The notes under the pieces: generated by a model | Seen by the model: the letters and a program-made list of their open reading frames with translations, nothing else | What the model was told of the DNA's origin: nothing | The model's database searches: none | Translations under genes and position numbers: made by a program | Part shown: positions 1-8,862 of the stretch, in pieces | Layout of the letters: each line of letters opens with the position of its first letter | How positions within the stretch are numbered: the stretch's first letter is position 1 | Assembly (NCBI GenBank): GCA_022822745.1 | Contig: JAJEAO010000011.1 | Span: forward strand, 23,921-87,920 | DNA from: Acidobacteriota bacterium | GTDB taxonomy: Bacteria; Acidobacteriota; Vicinamibacteria; Marinacidobacterales; Marinacidobacteraceae | DNA length: 64,000 nucleotides | Direction of reading: 5' to 3'

Positions 1-577
1 CGCGGAACCGGGAGATCCGGGCGAGCTGGAAGCTGGAGGCCTCGACGACGAAGAGGGTCCGGTCGGAGATCTCGCCGGAATCGGGAGGCGCCGCGAATTC
101 GGTCAGCGGGACGCCGAAGTTGCCGCCCGCGACGGCGGGGATCCCCTCGCGCCGGAGCGCTTCGGAGAGGAGCGCCACGACCGTGGACTTCCCCTTCGTG
201 CCGGTCACGGCGACGATCCGCTCCGCCGGTTCGCCGAGCGCCCGGTAGCCCAGCTCCAGTTCGCCCCAGACCGGGATGCCGGCGCGGTCGGCGGCGGCGA
301 ACACCGGCGCCGAGGGCGGGACGCCGGGGCTCGCGACGACGAGCGCGACGCCTTCCAGGAGCTCCGGCGGATGGCCGCCGGCATGGAGCCGGGCCCCGGT
401 CGCGCGCAGCGCCCCGGCCCGCTGGATCCGGTCCTCCGGACGCGCGTCGGCGACCAGCACGGCGCCCCGGTCGTGGAGGGCGAGCAGACGGGCGGCGGCC
501 AGGCCGCTGGCGCCGCCCCCGAGGACCAGGACGTTCCCGGCCGGAATCCCGATCGCGGGTCGGCGCGCCACCGTCAT
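1..577 (-). CDS. murD: UDP-N-acetylmuramoyl-L-alanine:D-glutamate ligase (MurD), N-terminal part, cut by window edge
   Basis: MurD adds D-Glu to UDP-MurNAc-L-Ala in the cytoplasm, using ATP. About 192 residues are visible. They open with a Rossmann-like 'VLVLGGGASGLAAARLL' segment and then show the Mur-ligase P-loop 'VAVTGTKGKSTVV' followed by 'GGNFGVPL'. The ATG at 577 overlaps the mraY TGA (ATGA), which suggests translational coupling and fixes the start. The gene continues left of the window. Its position after mraY is the standard dcw order. Identification rests on motif plus context and is firm. Confidence 0.93.
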   Translation of the reverse strand, partial: MTVARRPAIGIPAGNVLVLGGGASGLAAARLLALHDRGAVLVADARPEDRIQRAGALRATGARLHAGGHPPELLEGVALVVASPGVPPSAPVFAAADRAGIPVWGELELGYRALGEPAERIVAVTGTKGKSTVVALLSEALRREGIPAVAGGNFGVPLTEFAAPPDSGEISDRTLFVVEASSFQLARISRFR

Positions 578-1653
578 CGCAGCTTGAGGGTGGTGAACGC
601 GGCCAGCCCGCACAGGACGGCGAGGATCCAGAACCGCACGCTCACCTGCGATTCCTTCCACCCGGCGAGCTCGAAGTGGTGGTGGATGGGCGCCATCCGG
701 AACAGGCGGCGACCGGTCAGCTTGAAGTGCCCGACCTGGAGGATCACGGACAGCGCCTCGAACACGAAGACGCCGCCGACGACCACGAGGAGCATCTCCT
801 GGCGGATCAGGATCGCCTGCATCCCGATCGCGGCGCCGAGCGCGAGGGAGCCCACATCCCCCATGAAGACCCGCGCCGGGTGCGCGTTGAACCACAGGAA
901 TCCGAGGGCGGCGCCGACGATCGAGGCCCCGAAGATCGCGACCTCGGAAGCCCCGGGGACATGGCTGATGTCGAGGTAGGCCGAGAACTCGGCGTGCCCG
1001 GCGAGGTAGGTGAAGGCGGTATAGACGCTGGCCGCGACCAGCACGCAGCCGGCGGCGAGCCCGTCGAGCCCGTCGGTGAGGTTCACCGCGTTCGAGGAGG
1101 CCACCAGGACCAGGACCACGATCGGGACGATCAGCACCCCCAGCTCGGGCTGGAACTCCTTGATGAAGGGAACGACGAGCCGGGTCGTGAATCCGCCGCC
1201 GCTCGCGTACCAGAGCAGGAAGACGCCGGTGGCGAGGCCGAGCAGGATCTGGATCGCCAGCTTCACCGGAACGGAGACGCCCCGCCGCCGGCGCAGCTTG
1301 CGCCAGTCGTCGGCGAAGCCGAGGGCCGCGAAGCCGAGCGTGCTGAGCACCGCGGCCCAGACCAGCGCGCTCCCGGAGTCGGCCCAGAGCGCGGTGGAGA
1401 CGACAACCGCTCCGACGAGAAGAACCCCGCCCATCGTGGGGGTTCCCGCCTTCGAGTGGTGCTGCGGAGGCCCGTCGTCGCGGATCGTCTCCCCGATCCG
1501 CAGGCGGGTGAGCCACCGGATGAGAGCCGGCCCGGCGACGAGCGACGCGACGATGGCGGTGGCCGCCGCCGCCGCCGCGCGGACCGAGACGTAGCGGAAC
1601 ACGTTGAACACGGTCCACTCGTCCGCGAGTCGGTAGAGCAGTTCGCCGAGCAT
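574..1653 (-). CDS. mraY: Phospho-N-acetylmuramoyl-pentapeptide transferase (MraY)
   Basis: MraY transfers phospho-MurNAc-pentapeptide to undecaprenyl phosphate to make lipid I at the inner membrane. The 359-residue length is usual for the family. It has multiple hydrophobic segments and the family landmarks 'GFADDWRK', 'NAVNLTDGLDGLAAG', 'FNAHPARVFMGDVGSLALG' and 'PIHHHFELAGWKE'. The ORF track extends much further upstream, but that part is murF read in another frame. The ATG at 1653 ('MLGELLYRLADEWTVFNVFRYV') matches the family N-terminus and lies 11 bp after the murF stop. Confidence 0.96.
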   Translation of the reverse strand: MLGELLYRLADEWTVFNVFRYVSVRAAAAAATAIVASLVAGPALIRWLTRLRIGETIRDDGPPQHHSKAGTPTMGGVLLVGAVVVSTALWADSGSALVWAAVLSTLGFAALGFADDWRKLRRRRGVSVPVKLAIQILLGLATGVFLLWYASGGGFTTRLVVPFIKEFQPELGVLIVPIVVLVLVASSNAVNLTDGLDGLAAGCVLVAASVYTAFTYLAGHAEFSAYLDISHVPGASEVAIFGASIVGAALGFLWFNAHPARVFMGDVGSLALGAAIGMQAILIRQEMLLVVVGGVFVFEALSVILQVGHFKLTGRRLFRMAPIHHHFELAGWKESQVSVRFWILAVLCGLAAFTTLKLR

Positions 1654-1664
1654 CGGTTCTGTCC

Positions 1665-3071
1665 TCAGTTCCCGCCGGCGAGCTGCCGGACGGCGGCGTC
1701 GAGACCCACGGCGCGCGACGCCTTGAAGAGAGCCACGTCGCCGCGGCGGAGCTCGGCCTCGAGGAGGGCGGGGACGCCGTCCACCGAATCCGCTTCCAGG
1801 ATGCGCGGCCCCCTCCCGCCGCCGGGATCCCCCGCCGCGGCGGCGAGGATCCGGCCGAGCGGTCCCACCCCCACGACCACATCGAGTCCGGCGGCCCGCG
1901 CCGCCGCGCCGCAGGCGGCGTGGAGGTCGGCGGCCCGGTCTCCGAGTTCCCGCATGTCGCCGGCGATCAGGATCCGGCGCCGCGCCGGAGTCGCCGCGAG
2001 TTCGGCGATGAGAGCCCGGACCGCGGCGGGGGAGGCGTTGTAGGTGTCGTCCCAGAGCACCGCGCCCCCCGGGTGGCGAATGCGGCGCCCGCGCCCGGGG
2101 AGGGGTCCGAGTTCCCGCACCGCGGTCGCGGCGGCCTCGAACGGGGCCCCCATCGCCGCCGCCGCGGCCAGCCCGCCGAGCACGTTGGAGGCGTTGTGGC
2201 GGCCGGTGAGCCGACAGGAGACGCCGGTCCACGCGCCCGAGAACGCCCGCGCCTCGAACGCGAGGCCCTCGTCGAGACGACGGTAGCGGCGGCCCTCAAC
2301 ATCGGCCCCGTCCCCGAAGCCGTAGGAGACCTGCGGCGCTCCGGGCGCCTCCTCCCGGCGTCGCCGTCCCAGGGCCCGCACCCGATCGTCGTCGCGATTC
2401 ACCACGGAGGCGGCGTCGGGATCCAGGCCGTCGAACAGCTCCCCCTTGGCGGCGGCGATCCCCTCCACCGAGTCGAAGGACTCGAGATGCGCCTCCGCCA
2501 CCCGGGTGATCAGCCCGCAGTCCGGCGCGGCGATCCGGGTCAGGGCGGCGATCTCGCCCGGCGCCGACATGCCGAGCTCCACGACGCCGACTTCCTCGTC
2601 GGTCCGCGACAGGAGCGACAGGGGCAGGCCCCAGTGGTTGTTCCAGTTGCCGCGCGACTGGAAAACCGTCCAGGTGGCGCCGATCGCCGCCGCCGCCGCC
2701 TCCCGGGTCGTCGTCTTGCCGACGCTGCCGGTGATCGCGACGATCCGGACCCGGCTGACGGCGCGGTCCCACGCCGCCAGTTCGCCGAGCGCCCCGGTCG
2801 TGTCGGCGACCCGGATCAGGAAGGCCGGAGCGGGCGGGGCCGAAGCCTCGAAACCGCGAGCGACGACCGCCCCCGCCGCGCCCGCCGCGAGGGCCTCGGA
2901 GACGAAGCGGTGGCCGTCGTGGCGCTCTCCGCGGATCGCGAAGAAGAGATCTCCGGGCCGCACCTCGCGGCTGTCGAGGGTCACTCCCGTCAGGTCGCGC
3001 GCTCCGGCGCCGGGCGGGCCGGTCAGCTCGCCCCGCATCGCCCGGGCAGCGGCCGCGGCGGTCGTCTTCAT
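1665..3071 (-). CDS. murF: UDP-MurNAc-tripeptide:D-alanyl-D-alanine ligase (MurF)
   Basis: MurF attaches D-Ala-D-Ala to the UDP-MurNAc-tripeptide. The 468-residue protein shows the N-terminal UDP-binding motif 'LDSREVRPGDLFFAIRGERHDGH', the P-loop 'AITGSVGKTTTRE', the central 'VELGMSAPGEIAALT' segment and 'WDDTYNASPAAVRA', all typical of MurF. The ATG at 3071 overlaps the murE stop (ATGA). It belongs to the same minus-strand dcw transcript. Confidence 0.96.
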   Translation of the reverse strand: MKTTAAAAARAMRGELTGPPGAGARDLTGVTLDSREVRPGDLFFAIRGERHDGHRFVSEALAAGAAGAVVARGFEASAPPAPAFLIRVADTTGALGELAAWDRAVSRVRIVAITGSVGKTTTREAAAAAIGATWTVFQSRGNWNNHWGLPLSLLSRTDEEVGVVELGMSAPGEIAALTRIAAPDCGLITRVAEAHLESFDSVEGIAAAKGELFDGLDPDAASVVNRDDDRVRALGRRRREEAPGAPQVSYGFGDGADVEGRRYRRLDEGLAFEARAFSGAWTGVSCRLTGRHNASNVLGGLAAAAAMGAPFEAAATAVRELGPLPGRGRRIRHPGGAVLWDDTYNASPAAVRALIAELAATPARRRILIAGDMRELGDRAADLHAACGAAARAAGLDVVVGVGPLGRILAAAAGDPGGGRGPRILEADSVDGVPALLEAELRRGDVALFKASRAVGLDAAVRQLAGGN

Positions 3072-4678
3072 CGCGGACTCCACGCGGCGAGCGCCTCGCG
3101 GGCGAGCACCCGGTCGTCGAGCGGGATCCGGGCGCCGGCGATCTCCTGGGTCGTTTCGTGACCCTTCCCGGCGATCAGCACCAGGTCGCCGGGCGCGGCC
3201 TCCGAAACCGCCGACGCGATGGCGGCGGCGCGGTCGGGCTCCTCGACGACCTCCGCCGCGAGGGCGGGGTTGTCGGCGCCCAGTCGGATCGCCGCCACGA
3301 TCGAGGCCGGATCCTCGCTCCTCGGGTTGTCCGAGGTGAGCACGACCCGGTCGGCGAGCCGGGCGGCGGCGTCCCCCATCAGCGGACGTTTCTCGCGGTC
3401 GCGGTCTCCGCCGGCGCCGAAGACGACGCTCAGCCGGCCGGCCCCGACGAGCCGGCGCGCGGCGGCGAGCGCGCGGGCGAGGGCGTCGGGAGTGTGCGCG
3501 TAGTCCACGAACACCGCCGGCGCGGCCTCCACCGGGCGCTCCGGCGCCTCGATCCGCTCCATCCGGCCCGGCGGCGGCTTCGCTTCGGCGAGCCCGCGGA
3601 CGAGCTCCGGGTCCGGGATGCCGAGCGCCGCCCCGGCCGCCCACGCCGCCGCCAGGTTGCTCGCGTGGAAGTCGCCGGTCAGGCGGCTTTCCAGGCGCCA
3701 CCGGCCGCTCTCCGTCTCGAGAACGAGATCCAGTCCATCGAGCCGGGGACGCGCCGAGACGATCCGGACGCCGCCGCCGTTCGCGCGGACGCCGAAACGG
3801 ATGACGCGGGCGTCGGGCCGGGTCTCCTCGATCTCCGCCGCGAGCCGGACGCCCCAGGCGTCGTCGGTTCCGACGACGGCGGCGCCGCCAGTTCGCAGGA
3901 GCCGGGTGAACAGGGTCCGTTTCGCCGCGAAGTAGTCCTCGAAGTCGTCGTGGAAATCGAGGTGGTCCCGGGTCAGGTTCGTGAAGACCGCGACTTCGAA
4001 CGAGGACCCCTCGAGTCGTCCGAGGGCGAGCCCGTGCGACGAGCACTCGACCGCCCCGAACCGGCACCCGCGGGCGCGGGCGCGGGCCAGGAAGGCCTGG
4101 AAGTCCGGCGCCTCGCGCGTCGTGAGTCCGGTCGCGGTCTCGGCCTCGCGCCCTTCGATCCGAAGCCGGTGGGCGACGGTTCCCGCGAACAGGCTGCCGC
4201 CGAAGGTCCGCGAGCCGATCGCGTCCAGCAGCCACGCCACCGTCGTCTTGCCGTTCGTTCCGGTGACGCCGACGAGGCGCATCTCGCGCGACGGGTGGGC
4301 GTGGAACGCCGCCGCCACCGGCCCGGCGGCGCGGCGCGGATCCTCGACCCGCACCCAGGGCAGGTCCGGCGGCGCTCCCGGATGGGCGACGAGCGCGGCC
4401 GCCGCCCCGGCGCCCTGCGCCGCGCCCAGGAAGTCGTGGCCGTCGAAGCGGTCCCCCCGGATCGCCACGAACAGATCGCCGGGGGCGACGAGCCGCGAGT
4501 CGCTCGCGACGCCGGTCACGAAGGCGCCGTCCGCGCCGCCCGACTGCTCGAGGGCGAGCGGCGGGCGCCGCGGGTCGGATGCCTCCCGCAGCAGCGCGCC
4601 GAGAACCCGGCCGCCGGAACGCGCCGAGGGGACCGGCGTCGGCGTGGGCGGGACCGCGGCGGCGGCCACGGCGATCAT
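3068..4678 (-). CDS. murE: UDP-MurNAc-L-Ala-D-Glu:meso-diaminopimelate ligase (MurE)
   Basis: MurE adds the third stem-peptide residue. The 536-residue protein has 'VASDSRLVAPGDLFVAIRGDRFDGHDF' at the N-terminus, the P-loop 'VGVTGTNGKTTVAWLL', and 'GAVECSSHGLALGRL'. The C-terminal 'SDNPRSEDP' carries the DNPR signature associated with meso-diaminopimelate specificity, so a DAP-type peptidoglycan is predicted. The start at 4678 overlaps the ftsI stop by 4 bp. About 30 residues of low-complexity Ala/Pro sequence precede the conserved part. Confidence 0.96.
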   Translation of the reverse strand: MIAVAAAAVPPTPTPVPSARSGGRVLGALLREASDPRRPPLALEQSGGADGAFVTGVASDSRLVAPGDLFVAIRGDRFDGHDFLGAAQGAGAAAALVAHPGAPPDLPWVRVEDPRRAAGPVAAAFHAHPSREMRLVGVTGTNGKTTVAWLLDAIGSRTFGGSLFAGTVAHRLRIEGREAETATGLTTREAPDFQAFLARARARGCRFGAVECSSHGLALGRLEGSSFEVAVFTNLTRDHLDFHDDFEDYFAAKRTLFTRLLRTGGAAVVGTDDAWGVRLAAEIEETRPDARVIRFGVRANGGGVRIVSARPRLDGLDLVLETESGRWRLESRLTGDFHASNLAAAWAAGAALGIPDPELVRGLAEAKPPPGRMERIEAPERPVEAAPAVFVDYAHTPDALARALAAARRLVGAGRLSVVFGAGGDRDREKRPLMGDAAARLADRVVLTSDNPRSEDPASIVAAIRLGADNPALAAEVVEEPDRAAAIASAVSEAAPGDLVLIAGKGHETTQEIAGARIPLDDRVLAREALAAWSPR

Positions 4679-6723
4679 CGCCTCGCCCCCCCGGGATCGG
4701 CGGGCGCCAGGTCGGCGACCCGCACCGCCCCCTCGCTCGACTCGCGCTCGCGCCGCAGGCGCTCGGCGAGCTCTTCCCGCCGCGGTCGGGGCCCGGCGGC
4801 TCCGCTCTGCGCCGGCCGTTCCCGATCGCTCGCGACGATCGTCTCGACGCCGTCCCCCACGAGCCGGTAGTGGCGGAGCAGTCGCGAGGCAATCCGGCCG
4901 AACACCCGGGCGGCGTTCGCTCCGCTGTGGTTCGGCCGGGTGGTGTCGAGGATCACGACCCCGGTGAACCGGGGAGCATGCGCCGGGACGAATCCCGCGA
5001 ACGAGGCGATGAAGTCGTCCGGGTGGTAGCCGCCCGGAACGGCCTTCTGCGCCGTCCCGGTCTTGCCGGCGACTTCGAAGCCGGGGACGGTCGCCGCTCC
5101 GCCCGTCCCGTCCTCGACCGCGCCCGCGAGGATGGCCTTCACCCGCTCCGCGGTCTGATGCGAGACCACCCGTCGGGGCGCGCCCGGGGGCGGGATCTCG
5201 TCGCCGATGCGCCGAACCAGCCGCAGCGGTTCGAGGATTCCGCCGTTCGCGATCGCGTTCACGCCCTGCGCCACCTGCGCCGCGGTGGCCGCGATCCCGT
5301 GGCCGAACGAGACGGTCGCCAGCCGGATCAGACGCCACGGCCCCGCCGAGGGCACGATGCCCCGGCTCTCGCCGCCGAGCCGGAGCCCGGTGGGCGCGCC
5401 GAACCCGAACGCCCGCAGGTACCGTTCGAGCCGGTCGGCGCCGAGCCGCACGCCCACCTGCAGCGTGCCGATGTTCGACGAGCGCTGGACCACGCCCGCG
5501 AAGCTGAGCAGCCCGAGCGGCTTCCAGTCCCGCACCGTGCGCGAGCCGACCCGGTAGCGACCGTCGAAGGTGTCGAAGACCTCGTTCTCGTGGGTCACGC
5601 CTTCGTTCAGCGCGGCGGCGGCGGTGAAGACCTTGAAAACCGAGCCCGGCTCGTACGGGTCGGTGATCGCGCGGTTCACCCGGGTCGAAGGCGGCGCCTC
5701 TCCGGCCCGGTTCGGATCGAACGAGGGCGCGCTCGCCATCGCGAGCACCTCTCCGGTTCCGCTCTCCACGATGAGGACCGCGCCGGCGCGGGCGTTCGTC
5801 TCCGAGATCCCGCGGGCCAGCTCCTGCTCGGCGATCGCCTGGATCCGGCGGTCGAGGGTCAGCTCCAGGTTCGCGCCCGGCTGAGCCTCCCGCACCACCC
5901 GGCTCCCGTGCCCGGTCTGGCGGCCGTCGGTCCAGACCATCCGGGCGCCGGGCTCGCCGCGGATCACGGCGTCGAGCGAGTACTCGACGCCGCCGAGGCC
6001 GTCGCCGTCCACGCCGACGTGCCCGATCACCTGCGCCGCCGTGCGTCCCGCCGGGTAGAACCGGCCGTACTCCTCGATCGTCCCCAGGGGCAGGCCGGTG
6101 TCCCGGGCGCAGGCGACCTCCGCATCGGCCGCCTTCCGCTTGAGCCACGAGAACTGCGAGTCGCGCCCGAGTCGCCGCCGGACCAGTTCGCGGGAGATGT
6201 CGAGGCAGCGGGCCAGGCGCGCGGCGGCCTCCTCCAGATCCCGTCCCTCGTAATCCGGCGGGGCCACATAGACCGAGTCCACCGCGAGCGATACCGCGAG
6301 CGGCTGGCCGGCGCGGTCGGTGATCTCCCCCCGCAGCGGCAGGACGTCGAGCTGGTACCGGTGCTGGGACGCCGCGCGGGTCACCGAGGCCTCGTGTCGC
6401 AGGATCTGGACGTCGTACAGGCGCCCGAGGAGGACAGCGCCCCACAGCCCGAGCACGGCGGCGACGACCAGGGCCCGGTGGCGGAGGGCCGTCCGATCCG
6501 CCGCGGGCGGCGGGGGAGGGGCCGCCGCGGCCGGACGAAGCGGGATCGGCGTCTCGGGGTTCGGGCGGCGGGGGCGCGCGGCGGGTCGGCGACGGCGCGT
6601 CCGTCGCCCTCGCTTGCGCCGGGCGGGCGCAGCCAGATCCGGAAACAGGGTCAGCGGTCGTCCCGATCCGCCGGGGTCGCGTCGGGAGGAGCGGGGGCCT
6701 CGCCCGGATCCGGGACCCTTCAT
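4675..6723 (-). CDS. ftsI: Division-type transpeptidase, class B penicillin-binding protein (FtsI-like)
   Basis: Septal peptidoglycan transpeptidase. The 682-residue protein starts with about 90 Arg/Pro/Ala-rich cytoplasmic residues, then one membrane helix ('ALVVAAVLGLWGAVLLGRLYDVQ'). A PBP dimerisation region follows ('LRGEITDRAGQPLAVS'). The transpeptidase motifs are SxxK in 'EPGSVFKVF' (near residue 360), SxN in 'QRSSNIGTL' (near 413) and KTG in 'VAGKTGTAQK' (near 551). No PASTA domain is apparent. I start at 6723, whose ATG overlaps the ftsL stop, and not at the longer ORF start at 6933, which reads through ftsL. Confidence 0.94.
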   Translation of the reverse strand: MKGPGSGRGPRSSRRDPGGSGRPLTLFPDLAAPARRKRGRRTRRRRPAARPRRPNPETPIPLRPAAAAPPPPPAADRTALRHRALVVAAVLGLWGAVLLGRLYDVQILRHEASVTRAASQHRYQLDVLPLRGEITDRAGQPLAVSLAVDSVYVAPPDYEGRDLEEAAARLARCLDISRELVRRRLGRDSQFSWLKRKAADAEVACARDTGLPLGTIEEYGRFYPAGRTAAQVIGHVGVDGDGLGGVEYSLDAVIRGEPGARMVWTDGRQTGHGSRVVREAQPGANLELTLDRRIQAIAEQELARGISETNARAGAVLIVESGTGEVLAMASAPSFDPNRAGEAPPSTRVNRAITDPYEPGSVFKVFTAAAALNEGVTHENEVFDTFDGRYRVGSRTVRDWKPLGLLSFAGVVQRSSNIGTLQVGVRLGADRLERYLRAFGFGAPTGLRLGGESRGIVPSAGPWRLIRLATVSFGHGIAATAAQVAQGVNAIANGGILEPLRLVRRIGDEIPPPGAPRRVVSHQTAERVKAILAGAVEDGTGGAATVPGFEVAGKTGTAQKAVPGGYHPDDFIASFAGFVPAHAPRFTGVVILDTTRPNHSGANAARVFGRIASRLLRHYRLVGDGVETIVASDRERPAQSGAAGPRPRREELAERLRRERESSEGAVRVADLAPADPGGARR

Positions 6724-7073
6724 CGCGTCGGCTCCGGCGCGACCCGCTCGATCACGACCTCCGTGGTGGGCGTCACCAGGCCTCGCTCCCGCGCCAGGCG
6801 CCGGACCCGCATCGGGTCGGTGAGTTCGGCGATGCGAAGCCGCGACTTCCGGACCTCCTCGAGCAGCCGCTCGTGGGTGGCGCGCAGTTCTTCCACCTGG
6901 TAGCCGAGCCGCGCCGCCTCCAGGCGCGGCCACGCGGCCCCGACCACGGTGAGCAGGCAGAAGATCGCCGCGACCGCCACGCGGACCATCTGTCGGTAAC
7001 GGGCCGGGTCGGGCATGCGGCTGAGCCAGCGGTTCCGGGGTCGGTAGCCCACGGCGAAGCGCTCCCGATTCAC
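6720..7073 (-). CDS. ftsL: FtsL-like cell division protein
   Basis: Small bitopic protein of 117 residues: a basic cytoplasmic N-terminus, one membrane helix ('VAVAAIFCLLTVVGAAW') and a short coiled-coil-like stretch ('GYQVEELRATHERLLEEVRKSRLRIAEL') ending near 'RERGLVTPTTEVV'. This architecture and the slot between rsmH and ftsI fit FtsL, which bridges FtsB/FtsQ and the septal synthase. FtsL sequences are poorly conserved, so position carries much of the evidence. The start is GTG, overlapping the rsmH TGA (GTGA). Confidence 0.85.
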   Translation of the reverse strand: MNRERFAVGYRPRNRWLSRMPDPARYRQMVRVAVAAIFCLLTVVGAAWPRLEAARLGYQVEELRATHERLLEEVRKSRLRIAELTDPMRVRRLARERGLVTPTTEVVIERVAPEPTR

Positions 7074-7954
7074 GATCCCTCGCCTCCCGCCCGGCGCAGG
7101 ACCCGGAGTCGGGCGCTGCGCGATCTCGGATTCGCCTTCCTCTCCCGTTCGTCCGGGCGCACCGGCCGCCGGGTCTCGACGACGAAATCGGCGGTTCGGC
7201 CGAGTTCGCGGAACCGCCGCTTCACCGGTCCGTCCTCGCCGGAGTGGTAGGCGATCACGACCATCGCCCCCCCGGGGCGGAGGCGGCCCGGCCCCGCTGC
7301 GAGGACGGCGGCCAGCGCCTCGTCCTCGCGGTTCACCGCCCGGCGCACGGCGAGGAAGGTCCGGGTGGCCGGGTCGATCCGCCCCCGGCGCGGACCGGTG
7401 ACGGCGATGACGGCGCCCCGGAGCTCCCGGGTGGTTCGGAGCGGGCGTCGCGCCGCGATCCGACGGGCGATCGCGCGGGAGCGCCTCTCTCCCGATCGGT
7501 GGAGGAGGCTCGCGATCTCGCGCTCGTCGAGGTGGTCGAGGAGTTCGGAAGCCGGCTCTCCCCGTCTCGGGTCCATCCGCATGTCGAGGGGACCGTTCCG
7601 CCGGAGGGAGAACCCCCGCGCGGCGTCATCGAGCTGCGGGCTGGCGACGCCGAGGTCGAGGAGAAGTCCGTCCACCCGGTCCCACCCGGCGCGGTCGAGC
7701 ACTCCCGGCAGGTCGGCGAAATCGCCGGCGAGAAAGCGGAAACCGGGATGGACGGCGGTGAGCGCGGCGGCGGCCGCCTCCGCCTCCGGATCCCGATCGA
7801 GGCCGATCACTTCCGAGCCGGGAGCGGCGGCGAGGATTGCCCGGGCGTGGCCGCCGCGACCGAAGGTCCCGTCCAGGTAGCGGCCTCCCGCCCGCGGCGC
7901 GAGCCGGCGCAGGGTCTCCGCGACGAGGACCGGGCGATGGATCTCGTCCGACAT
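7070..7954 (-). CDS. rsmH: 16S rRNA (cytosine(1402)-N4)-methyltransferase (RsmH)
   Basis: RsmH methylates N4 of C1402 in 16S rRNA. The AdoMet site 'GGRYLDGTFGRGGHARAIL' is near the N-terminus, followed by 'VDGLLLDLGVASPQLDDAARGFSLR' and the C-terminal 'VIAYHSGEDGPVKRRFRELG', all typical. I chose the ATG at 7954 because 'MSDEIHRPVLVAETL' matches the family N-terminus. An in-frame GTG at 8023 would add 23 low-complexity residues and sits 10 bp after mraZ, so it cannot be excluded. Confidence 0.93.
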   Translation of the reverse strand: MSDEIHRPVLVAETLRRLAPRAGGRYLDGTFGRGGHARAILAAAPGSEVIGLDRDPEAEAAAAALTAVHPGFRFLAGDFADLPGVLDRAGWDRVDGLLLDLGVASPQLDDAARGFSLRRNGPLDMRMDPRRGEPASELLDHLDEREIASLLHRSGERRSRAIARRIAARRPLRTTRELRGAVIAVTGPRRGRIDPATRTFLAVRRAVNREDEALAAVLAAGPGRLRPGGAMVVIAYHSGEDGPVKRRFRELGRTADFVVETRRPVRPDERERKANPRSRSARLRVLRRAGGEGS

Positions 7955-8033
7955 CAGGGGGCGGGCCCGGAGCCGCCGGGTCGAAGCGCCGGAGGGGAGC
8001 GGGGCGGAGAGGGCGAGCGCCACGGCGAGCGAG

Positions 8034-8474
8034 TCAGACTCCGAGCTCCCCGAGCAGGGCGTGGTCGGCGTCGGATGGGGGGTCGTTCTCGATCCGGTTC
8101 AGGAGCTTGTCGTGGTCCCAGGCTTCGAGGCTCCGTCCCTTCCCGAGCACGTCCACCGGTCCCTCGACGCCCGCCTGGGCGCGCAGACGCAGCGGAATGA
8201 GCACCCGCCCGTAGGCGGCGATCTCGGTCTCCTGCCCGAAGTAGTTCACGCGCAGCAGGAACTTCCGCTTGGCCGGGTCGAGATCTCCGCGGGCGGCGAG
8301 ACGGTTCTCGATTTCCTCCCAGACCGGCAGCGGGTAGATGGAGACGCTCTCCCCGTCGAGGCTGGTGACGAACAGCTTGCGGCCGTGGCGGGCGATCAAC
8401 GGGGCGAGGAAGGCGCGCGGCAGCTTCAGCCGTCCCTTCGGATCAACGGTGGCGGGGTGGTTGCCGCGGAACAA
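8034..8474 (-). CDS. mraZ: Transcriptional regulator MraZ
   Basis: MraZ binds repeats upstream of its own gene and controls the dcw operon. Two AbrB-like units are visible: 'FRGNHPATVDPKGRLKLPRAFL' and 'VNYFGQETEIAAYGRVLIPLRLRAQAGV'. The ORF-track start at 8588 is a GTG inside the mra box and is unlikely. The in-frame TTG at 8474 yields 'MFRGNHPATVD...', the canonical MraZ N-terminus, and 146 residues, the usual size. No strong ribosome-binding site precedes this TTG, so the start is probable, not certain. Confidence 0.9.
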   Translation of the reverse strand: MFRGNHPATVDPKGRLKLPRAFLAPLIARHGRKLFVTSLDGESVSIYPLPVWEEIENRLAARGDLDPAKRKFLLRVNYFGQETEIAAYGRVLIPLRLRAQAGVEGPVDVLGKGRSLEAWDHDKLLNRIENDPPSDADHALLGELGV

Positions 8475-8574
8475 GATGGGAGGGTCTGGAGTGCTGGAGA
8501 GTGCAAGCGCCGCCGTGACGCAGGGGAATCGGCCGGAACCGGGCCCGAGCGCACGGGTGGAACTGCGTTGTTTA

Positions 8575-8602
8575 CCACTTTTCTCCACTTTTGTCCACTT
8601 TT
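8575..8602 (-). promoter_or_regulatory. mra box: three AAAAGTGG repeats at exact 10-bp period
   Basis: On the minus strand the sequence reads AAAAGTGG three times, with starts 10 bp apart and 2-bp spacers. It lies about 100 bp upstream of mraZ. This matches the known arrangement of direct repeats bound by MraZ. It implies autoregulation of the whole dcw cluster in this organism. Confidence 0.88.
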
Positions 8603-8862
8603 ATCCCATCCCAACCACAAACTCGGCCTCCTGCGGCCGGGCTGCCGCCACCCGGAAGGGTCAGCCCGCATGGCTCATCCCCCGCCTCGAGCGCGTTCCG
8701 GCAGGCGGCGTCGGGAAGCGTCCCGATCGCGGGAGCGCGGGCCCGCACCGCCCCCGCGGCGCCGCTCAGCGGTGCCGGAGGGACCAGAGGCTCACCGGCA
8801 GGAATCCCGGTTTAGGATGGGCGGATCGCGCCCCGCGCCCGACTGCCCCCCCGACGATCCCC
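8603..8862. other. Intergenic region between mraZ promoter and methyltransferase gene
   Basis: About 260 bp between the mra box and the proposed methyltransferase start. A -10-like TAGGAT at 8814-8819 on the plus strand could drive the downstream pair. No other feature is seen. The ORF-track extension of the methyltransferase frame back to 8338 runs antisense to mraZ and is not considered coding. Confidence 0.4.
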
